A DNA stretch of 14,259 bases, from assembly GCA_964608575.1 (NCBI GenBank), contig CAZSPW010000051.1, positions 1 through 14,259 of the forward strand, written 5' to 3'. The translations under genes and the position numbers were made by a program. The notes below the pieces were generated by a model, which saw nothing but the letters and a program-made list of their open reading frames with translations, was not told where the DNA came from and ran no database searches. Positions 8,212-14,259 of the stretch are shown here, piece after piece. Each line of letters starts with the position of its first letter. The first letter of the stretch is position 1. This DNA comes from JAMIFN01 sp964608575 (GTDB lineage Bacteria; Pseudomonadota; Gammaproteobacteria; Burkholderiales; Burkholderiaceae_C).

Positions 8212-8262
8212 CTTTTCAGGTTTTAGCCCGCAAAATCTGCCTGAGCAGCTATTGTTTTTAAG
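8212..8262 (+). repeat. Dispersed repeat copy 4, between fumarase terminator and sensor operon
   Basis: Core CTGCCTGAGCAGCT at 8237-8250, with the left arm CTTTTCAGGTTTTAGCCCGC and a T-rich right flank. It begins about six bases after the terminator T-run. The remainder of the 215-base gap (8148-8362) holds only the terminator, this repeat and the ribosome site described next. Confidence 0.8.
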
Positions 8263-8337
8263 CGATTTCTGCGGTAAATCAAGGGTTATTACGAATCTGC
8301 AACTATAGTTCTGGCCTCATAACTACTACAGAATAGC

Positions 8338-8388
8338 GGAGGGAATATGTGCCGTTTTCACCATGCCTTCTTTATTCGATTTTGCTAA
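8338..8388 (+). promoter_or_regulatory. Strong Shine-Dalgarno with 13-codon mini-ORF overlapping the sensor start
   Basis: GGAGGG at 8338-8343 is the best ribosome site in this region, but it serves ATG 8347, which opens a 13-residue frame (MCRFHHAFFIRFC) ending at TAA 8386-8388. The sensor gene starts in another frame at ATG 8363, 19 bases from GGAGGG, which is too far for direct use. The mini-ORF therefore overlaps the sensor start and could couple its translation. The alternative is that GGAGGG acts through local folding, or that a base error hides a longer N terminus. A TATAGT at 8304-8309 is a possible -10 box with no clear -35. Confidence 0.4.
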
Positions 8389-9694
8389 ACAAGAGCTGCG
8401 CTTTTACCTGACCGAACAAGGTTTGGAAAATACCGTCACGCCTACCCTCGTGCGTATGCGGCTACTTGCCGCAGGCATCGCCATCAGCCATGTGATGTTT
8501 GGCTTTTTGATGAGCATGGTACAGGCTCAGCCATTTGAAAACCTCTATATGCGCGCGGCGCTTGCGGCCTTGGCCTTGCTGTTATTTTGGCAAACTTACA
8601 GCCCTGCTTTTTTTCGCCATATTCCTAAGCTGACTTTAGCGCGTAGTTTTATCTGGAGCATTTGGTTCCATTTGAATATGTTTTCGCTCTGGATGTATGT
8701 CATGAACGACTATAACGACATCTGGCTAGCCTACGCCTGCACCTCTATCATGATGAGCTTTTTGCTCATGAAATGGCGCCAAGCACTACAAGGCTTAGGT
8801 ATGGCCATCGTCTTTGCACCGCTGCTATCACTGGCAACTGGCCATACCCTGCACTGGCCTAGCCTGCAGCATATTTGTACCCTGACTTTAGCCGTGGCCT
8901 TGAGCCTGCTCTACGCCTTTGCTATGGGCAATGCGCGTGAGCAACATTTACGCCAATCGCTAGCCATCACGGGCTTAGTTCAGGTTCGTATTCGGCCGCA
9001 CTTGGCAAGCCTGCACAAATTGCTAGACCAACTCAAAGCCCTAGCCCAATCAGCCCAGCCTGCCGCTAGCGCTGGGCGTTTACTCACGCTTGAGCGCGTG
9101 TTCAAAAAAAGCCTGCGACGCATGGAGCACGATTTACAAATGCAACGCAGTAACGCGCAGATGCTAGGCCTACATGGACGGCCGCAAATACTACAAGCGA
9201 CGACATTAGTGCAAGAAACGCTGGCGCAATTTCCTTTTCACGACCCTAAGCAAGAGCGCTGCGTTCAAGTTCAAGTAGAGAATGATTTCCTATTTTTAGG
9301 CGATGCCCAGCAATGGCAACAGGCGATAAGCAATCTACTGAAAAACGCCCTAGACTCCCTGCATCACACCAAACTGCACTTAGAGCTTGGCGATTTGCGC
9401 ATCGACATCCGCACCCGAGGCAATTGGGGGCGCATCAGCGTGCTGGACTACGGATTGCCTATAGATCGCCAAATTCTGCCGCATGTGTTTGAGCCTTTTT
9501 ATTCAGATGGGCCTGCCGCTGGCTTGGGGCTTGGCCTGCCGTTTTGTCAACAAGTGGCGCAACAAGCTGGCGGGCGTATCGAGATGGCATCAGATGCCTT
9601 AGCTGGTACGGTTGTACACATTTATCTGCCCATCCATCAAGCGGACTCTATCCCCAGCAAAGCAGCACGCCAAGCAGCAGGTGATCGAGCATGA
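8363..9694 (+). CDS. CqsS/LqsS-like membrane sensor with ATPase domain but no phosphoacceptor histidine
   Basis: 443 residues. Residues about 34-190 form six hydrophobic segments that resemble the sensor domain of Vibrio CqsS, which detects alpha-hydroxyketone autoinducers: compare MNDYNDIWLAYACTSIMMS (114-132) and the YAFAMGN end of the last helix. Residues 318-425 are a histidine kinase-type ATPase: N box AISNLLKNALDSL with N328, D box LDYGLPI (D362; the second glycine is missing), F box FEPFYS, and G box GLGLGLPFCQQV (387-398), very close to CqsS. The H box is degenerate: VQVRIRPHLASL (206-217) aligns with the family's AHEMRNPLSAL, putting Val208 where histidine should be. There is no receiver domain, unlike hybrid CqsS. 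It overlaps the next gene by four bases (ATGA, 9691-9694). The homology is judged by eye and the ligand is unknown. H213, five residues on, is an unlikely substitute acceptor. Confidence 0.82.
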   Translation: MPSLFDFAKQELRFYLTEQGLENTVTPTLVRMRLLAAGIAISHVMFGFLMSMVQAQPFENLYMRAALAALALLLFWQTYSPAFFRHIPKLTLARSFIWSIWFHLNMFSLWMYVMNDYNDIWLAYACTSIMMSFLLMKWRQALQGLGMAIVFAPLLSLATGHTLHWPSLQHICTLTLAVALSLLYAFAMGNAREQHLRQSLAITGLVQVRIRPHLASLHKLLDQLKALAQSAQPAASAGRLLTLERVFKKSLRRMEHDLQMQRSNAQMLGLHGRPQILQATTLVQETLAQFPFHDPKQERCVQVQVENDFLFLGDAQQWQQAISNLLKNALDSLHHTKLHLELGDLRIDIRTRGNWGRISVLDYGLPIDRQILPHVFEPFYSDGPAAGLGLGLPFCQQVAQQAGGRIEMASDALAGTVVHIYLPIHQADSIPSKAARQAAGDRA

Positions 9695-10989
9695 AAAGCA
9701 TCTTCGCTCGAATCGGGCAGCAACTGCAACGGGTTTACCGCCTGACTTTTCATCCTGATTTAGATTCTGCGCTCTATCTCAATCGCACACGCTTGAATAT
9801 TGCGGCCTTCAGTATGTTGGTGCTAGATGCGATTTACGCTTTGCTTTGGCTTACGATTTTTAAGGAAGTTCAAGCCTCCCCTTATGTGCTCATCATGGCC
9901 GCCAGCGCCTCAGCATTAGCATTTTTAAATCTGCAGTGGCGCTTTATTCCTAAAATCAGTCAGCTAGCCACTGTGATTTTATGCCTTTGGTTAAATATGC
10001 CGGTGCTGGCTTTTTATATTTACACTATTGCCCCATTACCAGAACAAGCCTTGGCTAATACGATTATTCTGCTGATGCTATATATGCATATTCAAGACTG
10101 GAGAAGCAGTCTGGCTGGCGTGCTTTTAGCTGCTTTACTTAGCCCCTTCTTTTATTTTTTAGGGCTAGGAACCTGGCCAGCATGGCCGCCGATATTGCAG
10201 ATATTTATTCTTTGCAGTGCCATTGCTGGCGCAGTTGTGGTTTCCGCTTCCAGCGCCAACATCACCAAAATGCGGAAAAATTATGCAACAAAAGTATTAA
10301 AAGTCACTCAGGAGCAATTGCGCCCTGCCCTGCAATTACAAACTGAGCTGTTAGGTAATATGCGTTATGAAGCGCGCAATATCGTGCAAAATGAAAGAGA
10401 AAGGCTGGCCCTAGACCAATTAGCACAAAATATAGAAACGGAGATTTTAGATTTACAGCGCGAAGTTGCGCATTTATTGCAAGCCGGCACTACGCACCTG
10501 AGTGAATTACAAGCCATAGGCATACTCTATACCAGCGATATTATGCATATGGTGCGCCACGACCTGATCGCCAACTACCACTTTCAAGCCCAAGAGCTAG
10601 ACGCTATGCTGAAACCGCATCTACAAGACGATGTGGTCATCGAGGCAAATGGTGCCGAGATCAGCCAAGCTTTGGCCGCCATGCTCGCGCCTATGCTACA
10701 AAGCCTGGCGCAAACGCAGCAATCGACCCATTTCATCCTGCACTGCTGGCGCCAGGCCCATATCGGCAAGCTGCGTATTCATTTGGAAAAACCCGAACAT
10801 ATTGACCGCAGCTTAGCGCCCCAACAAAACCCATTACCCCCTTTTACTAGTTATATTTTTCGCCTTTTTCATATCAGCTGGCAGCTTCATGCCAGCTTCA
10901 ATAATGGCGTTCCCTGCGACATTACTTTAAGTTGCCCCTTGCCCAGCCACATGGATGCGACACCAGCGCAAGAGAGGCGCCCTGCATGA
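9691..10989 (+). CDS. Paralogous CqsS-like membrane protein with degenerate kinase region
   Basis: 432 residues, built like its upstream neighbour. Six hydrophobic segments fall at about 35-57, 65-81, 92-113, 121-134, 138-160 and 167-187, then a helical region and a C-terminal domain. At the H-box position it reads TQEQLRPALQL (206-216): Glu208 replaces histidine, and the R211-P212-x-L214 core is identical in position to the first sensor. The N-box region is ALAAMLAPMLQSL (about 327-339), with Pro334 in place of the Asn. I see no D box or GxGxG motif, so ATP binding looks lost. LDQLAQNIETEILDLQREVAHLL (about 241-263) could be coiled coil, by analogy with the dimer helices of kinases; it is split here only for description. 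The start overlaps the upstream stop and the stop overlaps the next start, so all three genes should be translated together. It is probably a pseudokinase partner of the first sensor. Confidence 0.75.
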   Translation: MKSIFARIGQQLQRVYRLTFHPDLDSALYLNRTRLNIAAFSMLVLDAIYALLWLTIFKEVQASPYVLIMAASASALAFLNLQWRFIPKISQLATVILCLWLNMPVLAFYIYTIAPLPEQALANTIILLMLYMHIQDWRSSLAGVLLAALLSPFFYFLGLGTWPAWPPILQIFILCSAIAGAVVVSASSANITKMRKNYATKVLKVTQEQLRPALQLQTELLGNMRYEARNIVQNERERLALDQLAQNIETEILDLQREVAHLLQAGTTHLSELQAIGILYTSDIMHMVRHDLIANYHFQAQELDAMLKPHLQDDVVIEANGAEISQALAAMLAPMLQSLAQTQQSTHFILHCWRQAHIGKLRIHLEKPEHIDRSLAPQQNPLPPFTSYIFRLFHISWQLHASFNNGVPCDITLSCPLPSHMDATPAQERRPA

Positions 10990-11816
10990 GCACTGCACTT
11001 GACGCACTCCGACTACTGGCTTTAGAGGCTTTGCGGGGGCAGACTATCGAGCATAAAAAATCCGGCTTACAGCGCTGCTTGGCGCAGTTGGCAAGGGCGC
11101 AAACATGGCCGGCGAGCAGCAGCTTGGACATCCCCGAGCCGCAAAATCTGCCAGGCCGCCCCGCACGGCCCCAGCTGCAAGCGCATCGCGACATTCCAAG
11201 CGCCTCGCTCTACACTAGGGAAGGTCTGCCGCGTTTGCTGCATAGCGTCGCGCACATCGAATTCAACGCCATCAACTTAGCCCTGGACGCGGTGTGGCGC
11301 TTTAAGGCCATGCCATTGGCTTTTTACGCGGACTGGCTACAAATCGCCATGGAAGAGGCGACGCACTTTAGCTTATTGGAAAATTTATTATCCGAATTAG
11401 GCTATCGCTACGGCGACTTTCCTGCCCATACAGGCTTATGGGATATGACAGAAAAAACCAAAGCCGACATCACTGCCCGCATGGCCTTGGTGCCACGCAC
11501 CTTAGAGGCGCGCGGCCTAGATGCCACCCCGCCGATGCAAGCCAAGCTACGCAAATTGGGCACGCCCATGGCGCTGCAGGCCGTGGCCGTGCTGGACATC
11601 ATCTTGCGCGATGAAATTGGCCATGTTCGCATAGGTAACCACTGGTATGGCTGGCTGTGCGCACGCCAAGGCCTTGATCCGGTAGCACATTACGCCCATC
11701 TCATACAAACCTACCAAGCCCCACGCCTGCGTGCGCCCTTTAACCAAAGCGCACGCTTAGCCGCAGGTTTTAGCCCTGAAGAATTGGCACAATTGAGCCA
11801 AACTGCCATGCACTAG
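10986..11816 (+). CDS. DUF455 ferritin-like protein
   Basis: 276 residues. A ferritin-like helical domain carries the likely di-metal ligands in the usual E, ExxH, ExxH arrangement: HSVAHIEFNAINLALDA (E92), AMEEATHFSLLE (E124, H127) and LRDEIGHVRIGNHW (E210, H213). This matches DUF455 (PF04305), whose biochemical role is not established; related four-helix proteins bind iron or hydroxylate substrates. It has no signal peptide, so a cytoplasmic location is expected. ATG 10986 is preferred over the frame-opening 10932 because it forms an ATGA overlap with the upstream stop and has AGAGAGG eight bases before it. Third gene of the sensor operon; a weak hairpin follows at 11831. How a ferritin-like protein relates to the two sensors is unknown, but the tight coupling suggests joint expression. 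Confidence 0.88.
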   Translation: MSTALDALRLLALEALRGQTIEHKKSGLQRCLAQLARAQTWPASSSLDIPEPQNLPGRPARPQLQAHRDIPSASLYTREGLPRLLHSVAHIEFNAINLALDAVWRFKAMPLAFYADWLQIAMEEATHFSLLENLLSELGYRYGDFPAHTGLWDMTEKTKADITARMALVPRTLEARGLDATPPMQAKLRKLGTPMALQAVAVLDIILRDEIGHVRIGNHWYGWLCARQGLDPVAHYAHLIQTYQAPRLRAPFNQSARLAAGFSPEELAQLSQTAMH

Positions 11817-11830
11817 GCTCTACAATTACC

Positions 11831-11853
11831 CACTTAATTTTATAAGTGTTTTT
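11831..11853 (+). terminator. Weak intrinsic terminator after the sensor operon
   Basis: CACTTA (11831-11836) pairs with TAAGTG (11843-11848) around the loop ATTTTA, followed by TTTTT. The stem is only 6 bases and AT-rich. The T-run is shared with the left arm of repeat copy 5. Confidence 0.5.
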
Positions 11854-11896
11854 ATTCATTTAGGCCGTAATATCTGCCTGAGCAGCTCCTTTTATG
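11848..11896 (+). repeat. Dispersed repeat copy 5, supplying the proB start region
   Basis: Left arm GTTTTTATTCATTTAGGCCG, core CTGCCTGAGCAGCT at 11874-11887, and right flank CCTTTTATGAG. Where other copies read TTTTTTGAT, this one reads TTTTATGAG, so the first possible proB ATG (11894-11896) lies at the repeat's right edge. Confidence 0.8.
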
Positions 11897-13108
11897 AGAG
11901 CAAAAACCCCCTCCCCTATGCCCACGCCCAACCCTCCATCACAGACTTTAAGCCTAGCCCAGCCCGATTTAGCCACCGCTTGCAAAGCTTTTGCATCGGC
12001 TAAACGCCTAGTCGTCAAAGTAGGTTCATCTCTAGTCACCAACGAAGGCAAAGGTTTGGATGATGCTGCCATTGCAGCCTGGTGTGCACAGCTGGCCACA
12101 TTGGTGCAAGACGGGCGCGAAGTCATCATGGTCAGCAGCGGCGCCATAGCCGAGGGCATGAAGCGCCTAGGCTGGAGCAAGCGCCCCAAAGCAGTGCACG
12201 AATTACAGGCTGCAGCTGCGGTCGGCCAAATGGGTTTAGCACAGGCCTATGAGAATCATTTGCGCGCGCATCAACTCAAAAGCGCCCAAGTGCTACTCAC
12301 CCACGCTGATCTAAGTGACCGCGAGCGCTACCTCAACGCACGCTCCACTTTGCTCACGCTCTTGCATTTGGGGGTCGTACCTGTCATCAACGAGAACGAT
12401 ACCGTCGTCACTGACGAAATCAAATTTGGCGATAACGACACCTTGGGCGCATTGGTCGCCAACTTAATCGAGGCCGACTGTCTCGTCATCTTGACGGATC
12501 AAAAAGGCCTCTACAGTGCCGACCCACGCAAAGACGAAAACGCCGTATTCATCCGCACCGCCACAGCGGGTGACCCTGTTCTGGAAAAAATGGCCGGCGG
12601 CGCAGGCAGCCGAGTCGGCACTGGCGGCATGATCACCAAAATCTTGGCTGCACGCCGCGCTGCATCATCAGGTGCCAGCACCGCCATAGCCTGGGGGCGT
12701 GAACCACAAGCCTTAGTGCGCTTGATGCAAGGTGAAGCCATAGGGACGCTCTTGATCGCATCCGAAGCCAAATTACAAGCCCGCAAACAATGGATAGCCG
12801 ACCACCTGCAATTGGCTGGTAGCGTGCGCGTGGATGCAGGCGCAGCTAAATGCTTATTGGCTGGCAAAGCCAGCCTCTTACCGGTAGGCATGACAGGCGT
12901 GGAAGGCGACTTTATGCGCGGCGATGTGATTGCCATCCGCGACGCAGACGGCCAAGAATTAGCGCGCGGTTTGGCCAATTACTCCAGCACCGAAGCGCGT
13001 TTACTCTGCACCAAAACCACAGCAGAACTGGCTGAACTCATAGGCTATGAAGCCGAGCCTGAAATGGTGCACAAAAACAATTTGGTTTTGCTCAAAGCGC
13101 TGCCTTAA
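11894..13108 (+). CDS. proB: Glutamate 5-kinase with PUA domain
   Basis: Phosphorylates L-glutamate to glutamyl 5-phosphate, the first step of proline synthesis, in the cytoplasm. An amino-acid kinase domain covers about residues 37-285: RLVVKVGSSLVTNEGKGLD (K42), VSSGAIAEGMKRLGW (80-94), INENDTVVTDEIKFGDNDTL (165-184), ILTDQKGLYSADPR (199-212) and GSRVGTGGMITKI (238-250). A C-terminal PUA domain (about 310-395) contains GSVRVDAGAAKCLL and RGLANYSSTEAR. At 404 residues it exceeds the usual 367-372 because of a proline-rich N-terminal tail of about 35 residues before the kinase fold. ATG 11918 (MPTPNPP) is an alternative start; neither has a clear ribosome site. The frequent Burkholderiales neighbour obgE is not upstream here (a known context, from memory). 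Confidence 0.94.
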   Translation: MRAKTPSPMPTPNPPSQTLSLAQPDLATACKAFASAKRLVVKVGSSLVTNEGKGLDDAAIAAWCAQLATLVQDGREVIMVSSGAIAEGMKRLGWSKRPKAVHELQAAAAVGQMGLAQAYENHLRAHQLKSAQVLLTHADLSDRERYLNARSTLLTLLHLGVVPVINENDTVVTDEIKFGDNDTLGALVANLIEADCLVILTDQKGLYSADPRKDENAVFIRTATAGDPVLEKMAGGAGSRVGTGGMITKILAARRAASSGASTAIAWGREPQALVRLMQGEAIGTLLIASEAKLQARKQWIADHLQLAGSVRVDAGAAKCLLAGKASLLPVGMTGVEGDFMRGDVIAIRDADGQELARGLANYSSTEARLLCTKTTAELAELIGYEAEPEMVHKNNLVLLKALP

Positions 13109-13198
13109 GCTAGGGTGCCAGCCTAGGCGCCATACAAAAAACGGCGCCACTAATGCACTAATGCTACAGATCTTCAAACCGCAAAACTCTATCAAGAC

Positions 13199-13222
13199 AA
13201 AGAGGGTTTGCGCCCTCTTTTT
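13199..13222 (+). terminator. Intrinsic terminator after proB
   Basis: AAAGAGGG (13199-13206) and CCCTCTTT (13213-13220) form a perfect 8-base stem around TTTGCG, with a run of five T's (13218-13222) at its end. It lies 90 bases after the proB stop and just downstream of the minus-strand pilY1 remnant's stop. Confidence 0.85.
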
Positions 13223-13244
13223 CTCTGCTGTTGATCCCCTCAAT

Positions 13245-13877
13245 TTAATACAAAGTACTAGGTAATTGAATCGCTTGGCGCCAGCTACGGCGCCAACCAG
13301 ATATATCCTTCATAGGATAAATTTTGCGCAGATCAGCAGGGCGCAGTTCATCAGGCGTGGCCAGTTGATTACCCATAAAAGTCTCATCACCAATTTGCAA
13401 GAAAAATGGCGTTCCGGCCGCATTCAAAGCCAAGCCACCTATCCTGTCATTAGGATCGTTAGTGAATACCGATTTAGCCGTCGCGCCGCCTGTACGGTAG
13501 TCCACCGCCATCGTATAGCCCTGCGGTGCTTTGTAATCACCGCTCGATGGTGTCCCATAACCAGGTATCACCATATTCAAAAACAACGCACCATCTTTAA
13601 TAACAGGCTCATACACCACTTCAATACGGCTTTTTGGCGAAATTCGATTTATTTTCACTCTCTATTTTGTAAGTAATCAAAAAAGGCATAGCCAGAAGAT
13701 TGCCGTTCTCCACCGCCAACATCACATTGGGCTTAGCCCCGTAGGGCCGCTGAGCATAGGCAAAGGCGCAGGGCGAGTGGCTGATATGGCTGCGCCGCTA
13801 GCGAACAAGGCTACTAGAGCCCAAGACGGCCATGTGGCTTTGGCAGTCAAAAAGGAATGCCAAGAAGTTGAGTACAT
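13245..13877 (-). pseudogene. Remnant of a PilY1-like pilus-associated protein gene (ends kept, middle lost)
   Basis: Three reading-frame pieces in order on the minus strand look like one broken gene. Piece 1 starts at ATG 13877 (MYSTSWHSFLTAK) and continues WALVALFASGAAIS, a signal-peptide-like stretch, then stops at 13722. Piece 2, in another frame, reads AYAQRPYGAKPNVMLAVENG near 13700-13760, resembling the mature N terminus of PilY1 proteins (PNVMLxxDNSGSM), and stops at 13621. Piece 3 (13658-13245, 137 codons) reads RIEVVYEPVIKDGALFLNMV, DYRTGGATAKSVF and GWRRSWRQAI, resembling the PilY1 C-terminal end (xERVVYxPxIxxG, TGG, RRxSWR). Intact PilY1 proteins exceed 1000 residues, so most of the propeller region is missing, with a frameshift near 13780 and a deletion junction near 13640-13690. 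PilY1 acts in type IV pilus assembly and adhesion. The homology is by eye; the 137-codon piece could instead be an intact unrelated small gene. Confidence 0.55.
13275..13296. repeat. Perfect inverted repeat inside the pilY1 remnant
   Basis: TTGGCGCC (13275-13282) and GGCGCCAA (13289-13296) with the loop AGCTAC. There is no T-run, so it is not an obvious terminator. Two further GGCGCC sites lie just downstream of proB, near 13126-13143. It encodes part of GWRRSWRQ on the minus strand, so it may be a coincidence of coding sequence. Confidence 0.55.
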
Positions 13878-13943
13878 ACTGCGAGCCAATAAGATAATTT
13901 GAACAACTCTGGCATTATCTGTGCAAGCCTCGTAACAGCTGCC

Positions 13944-14129
13944 TTAGTCAAAAAACCAAAGAATGAATAGGCAAAAGCGCAAGATAAGCGGTAAGTCTGA
14001 TGCCGCAATACATTTGGTCCATTTTCGGAAGGAATAAGCAAAAATAAACGGAATATCGTGTTTTTTCCGCAAAAAGAACAATCCGAAGACACCGCTGATC
14101 ACCACGATCGCTACTGAATTTTTCAGCAT
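13944..14129 (-). CDS. Doubtful small hydrophobic ORF
   Basis: 61 codons beginning MLKNSVAIVVISGVFGLFFL and ending LILRFCLFILWFFD, with two hydrophobic stretches. I do not recognise it. There is no Shine-Dalgarno site, and repeat copy 6 lies immediately upstream of the start. An overlapping frame (13847-14092) reads YSFFGFLTKAAVTRLAQI and looks equally plausible, so the two may be pieces of one frameshifted membrane-protein gene. Otherwise I see nothing coding between 13878 and 14213. Confidence 0.2.
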   Translation of the reverse strand: MLKNSVAIVVISGVFGLFFLRKKHDIPFIFAYSFRKWTKCIAASDLPLILRFCLFILWFFD

Positions 14130-14130
14130 G

Positions 14131-14181
14131 CTTTTAGGTATTCAGGCCGTGAAACCTACCTGAGCAGCTCACTTTTTTGAT
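14131..14181 (+). repeat. Dispersed repeat copy 6, near the contig end
   Basis: CTTTTAGGTATTCAGGCCG, then a core with one change (CTACCTGAGCAGCT, 14156-14169), then CACTTTTTTGAT. With copy 3 it gives the clearest consensus for the left arm. Confidence 0.8.
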
Positions 14182-14213
14182 GTAATTTTTGCTTATTTTG
14201 GCGGTTCTAAAGC

Positions 14214-14259
14214 AGATCGGAAGAGCGTCGTGTAGGGAAAGAGTGTACGTCCTGGTGTA
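14214..14259 (+). other. Illumina TruSeq adapter contamination
   Basis: From 14214 the sequence is AGATCGGAAGAGC continuing through GTCGTGTAGGGAAAGAGTGT to 14246, the reverse complement of the universal TruSeq/P5-side adapter. It is followed by ACGTCCTG (14247-14254) and GTGTA, as expected for an i5 index. The reverse complement CAGGACGT matches i5 index D507 from memory. This is not genomic sequence and marks the true contig end at about 14213. Confidence 0.97.

Noticed and set aside
8363..9694. First sensor as an ordinary two-component histidine kinase
   Set aside because: The ATPase boxes fit, but the H box has no histidine at the expected position and no response regulator follows.
13275..13296. 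GGCGCC inverted repeat as a terminator for proB
   Set aside because: No T-run follows, and a better terminator lies upstream at 13199-13222.

Overview
The window looks like one end of a draft contig from a betaproteobacterium, most likely Burkholderiales (Oxalobacteraceae-like). This rests on a double-length UvrA, a YqhA-type membrane protein gene directly upstream of a class I fumarase, a class I ProB with PUA domain, and CqsS/LqsS-type sensors. It is an inference from protein resemblance, with no database search. The last 46 bases are Illumina adapter, so the right edge is a sequencing artefact and not genome.

Layout. Positions 1-5703 (minus strand) are one open frame of 1901 codons running off the left edge: a tandem UvrA carrying two complete UvrA units (four ABC ATPase domains). 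The frame contains four inserted repeats from two families, all read through in frame. A 256-base gap with a further repeat copy separates it from a divergent pair, a UPF0114/YqhA-family membrane protein (5960-6547) and class I fumarate hydratase (6585-8147), closed by a strong intrinsic terminator. Next comes a three-gene operon with two ATGA overlaps: two paralogous CqsS/LqsS-like membrane sensor proteins (8363-9694 and 9691-10989) and a DUF455 ferritin-like protein (10986-11816). Then proB (11894-13108) and its terminator. The rest (13245-13877, minus strand) is the wreck of a PilY1-like pilus gene with its middle missing, followed by poorly coding sequence.

The most interesting parts are two. 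First, the sensor pair: both proteins have a CqsS-like membrane domain, but at the expected phosphoacceptor histidine the first has Val208 and the second Glu208. The first keeps an apparently intact ATPase domain while the second has lost the N, D and G boxes. They are coupled to a ferritin-like protein and have no receiver domain or response regulator in the window. This could be an undescribed histidine-less sensor system. Second, the repeats: a dispersed element of about 50-60 bases with the core CTGCCTGAGCAGCT occurs six times in 14 kb, in gaps and inside uvrA, and a separate palindromic element of about 90 bases occurs twice inside uvrA. Together they add peptide segments to UvrA at linkers without breaking the frame.
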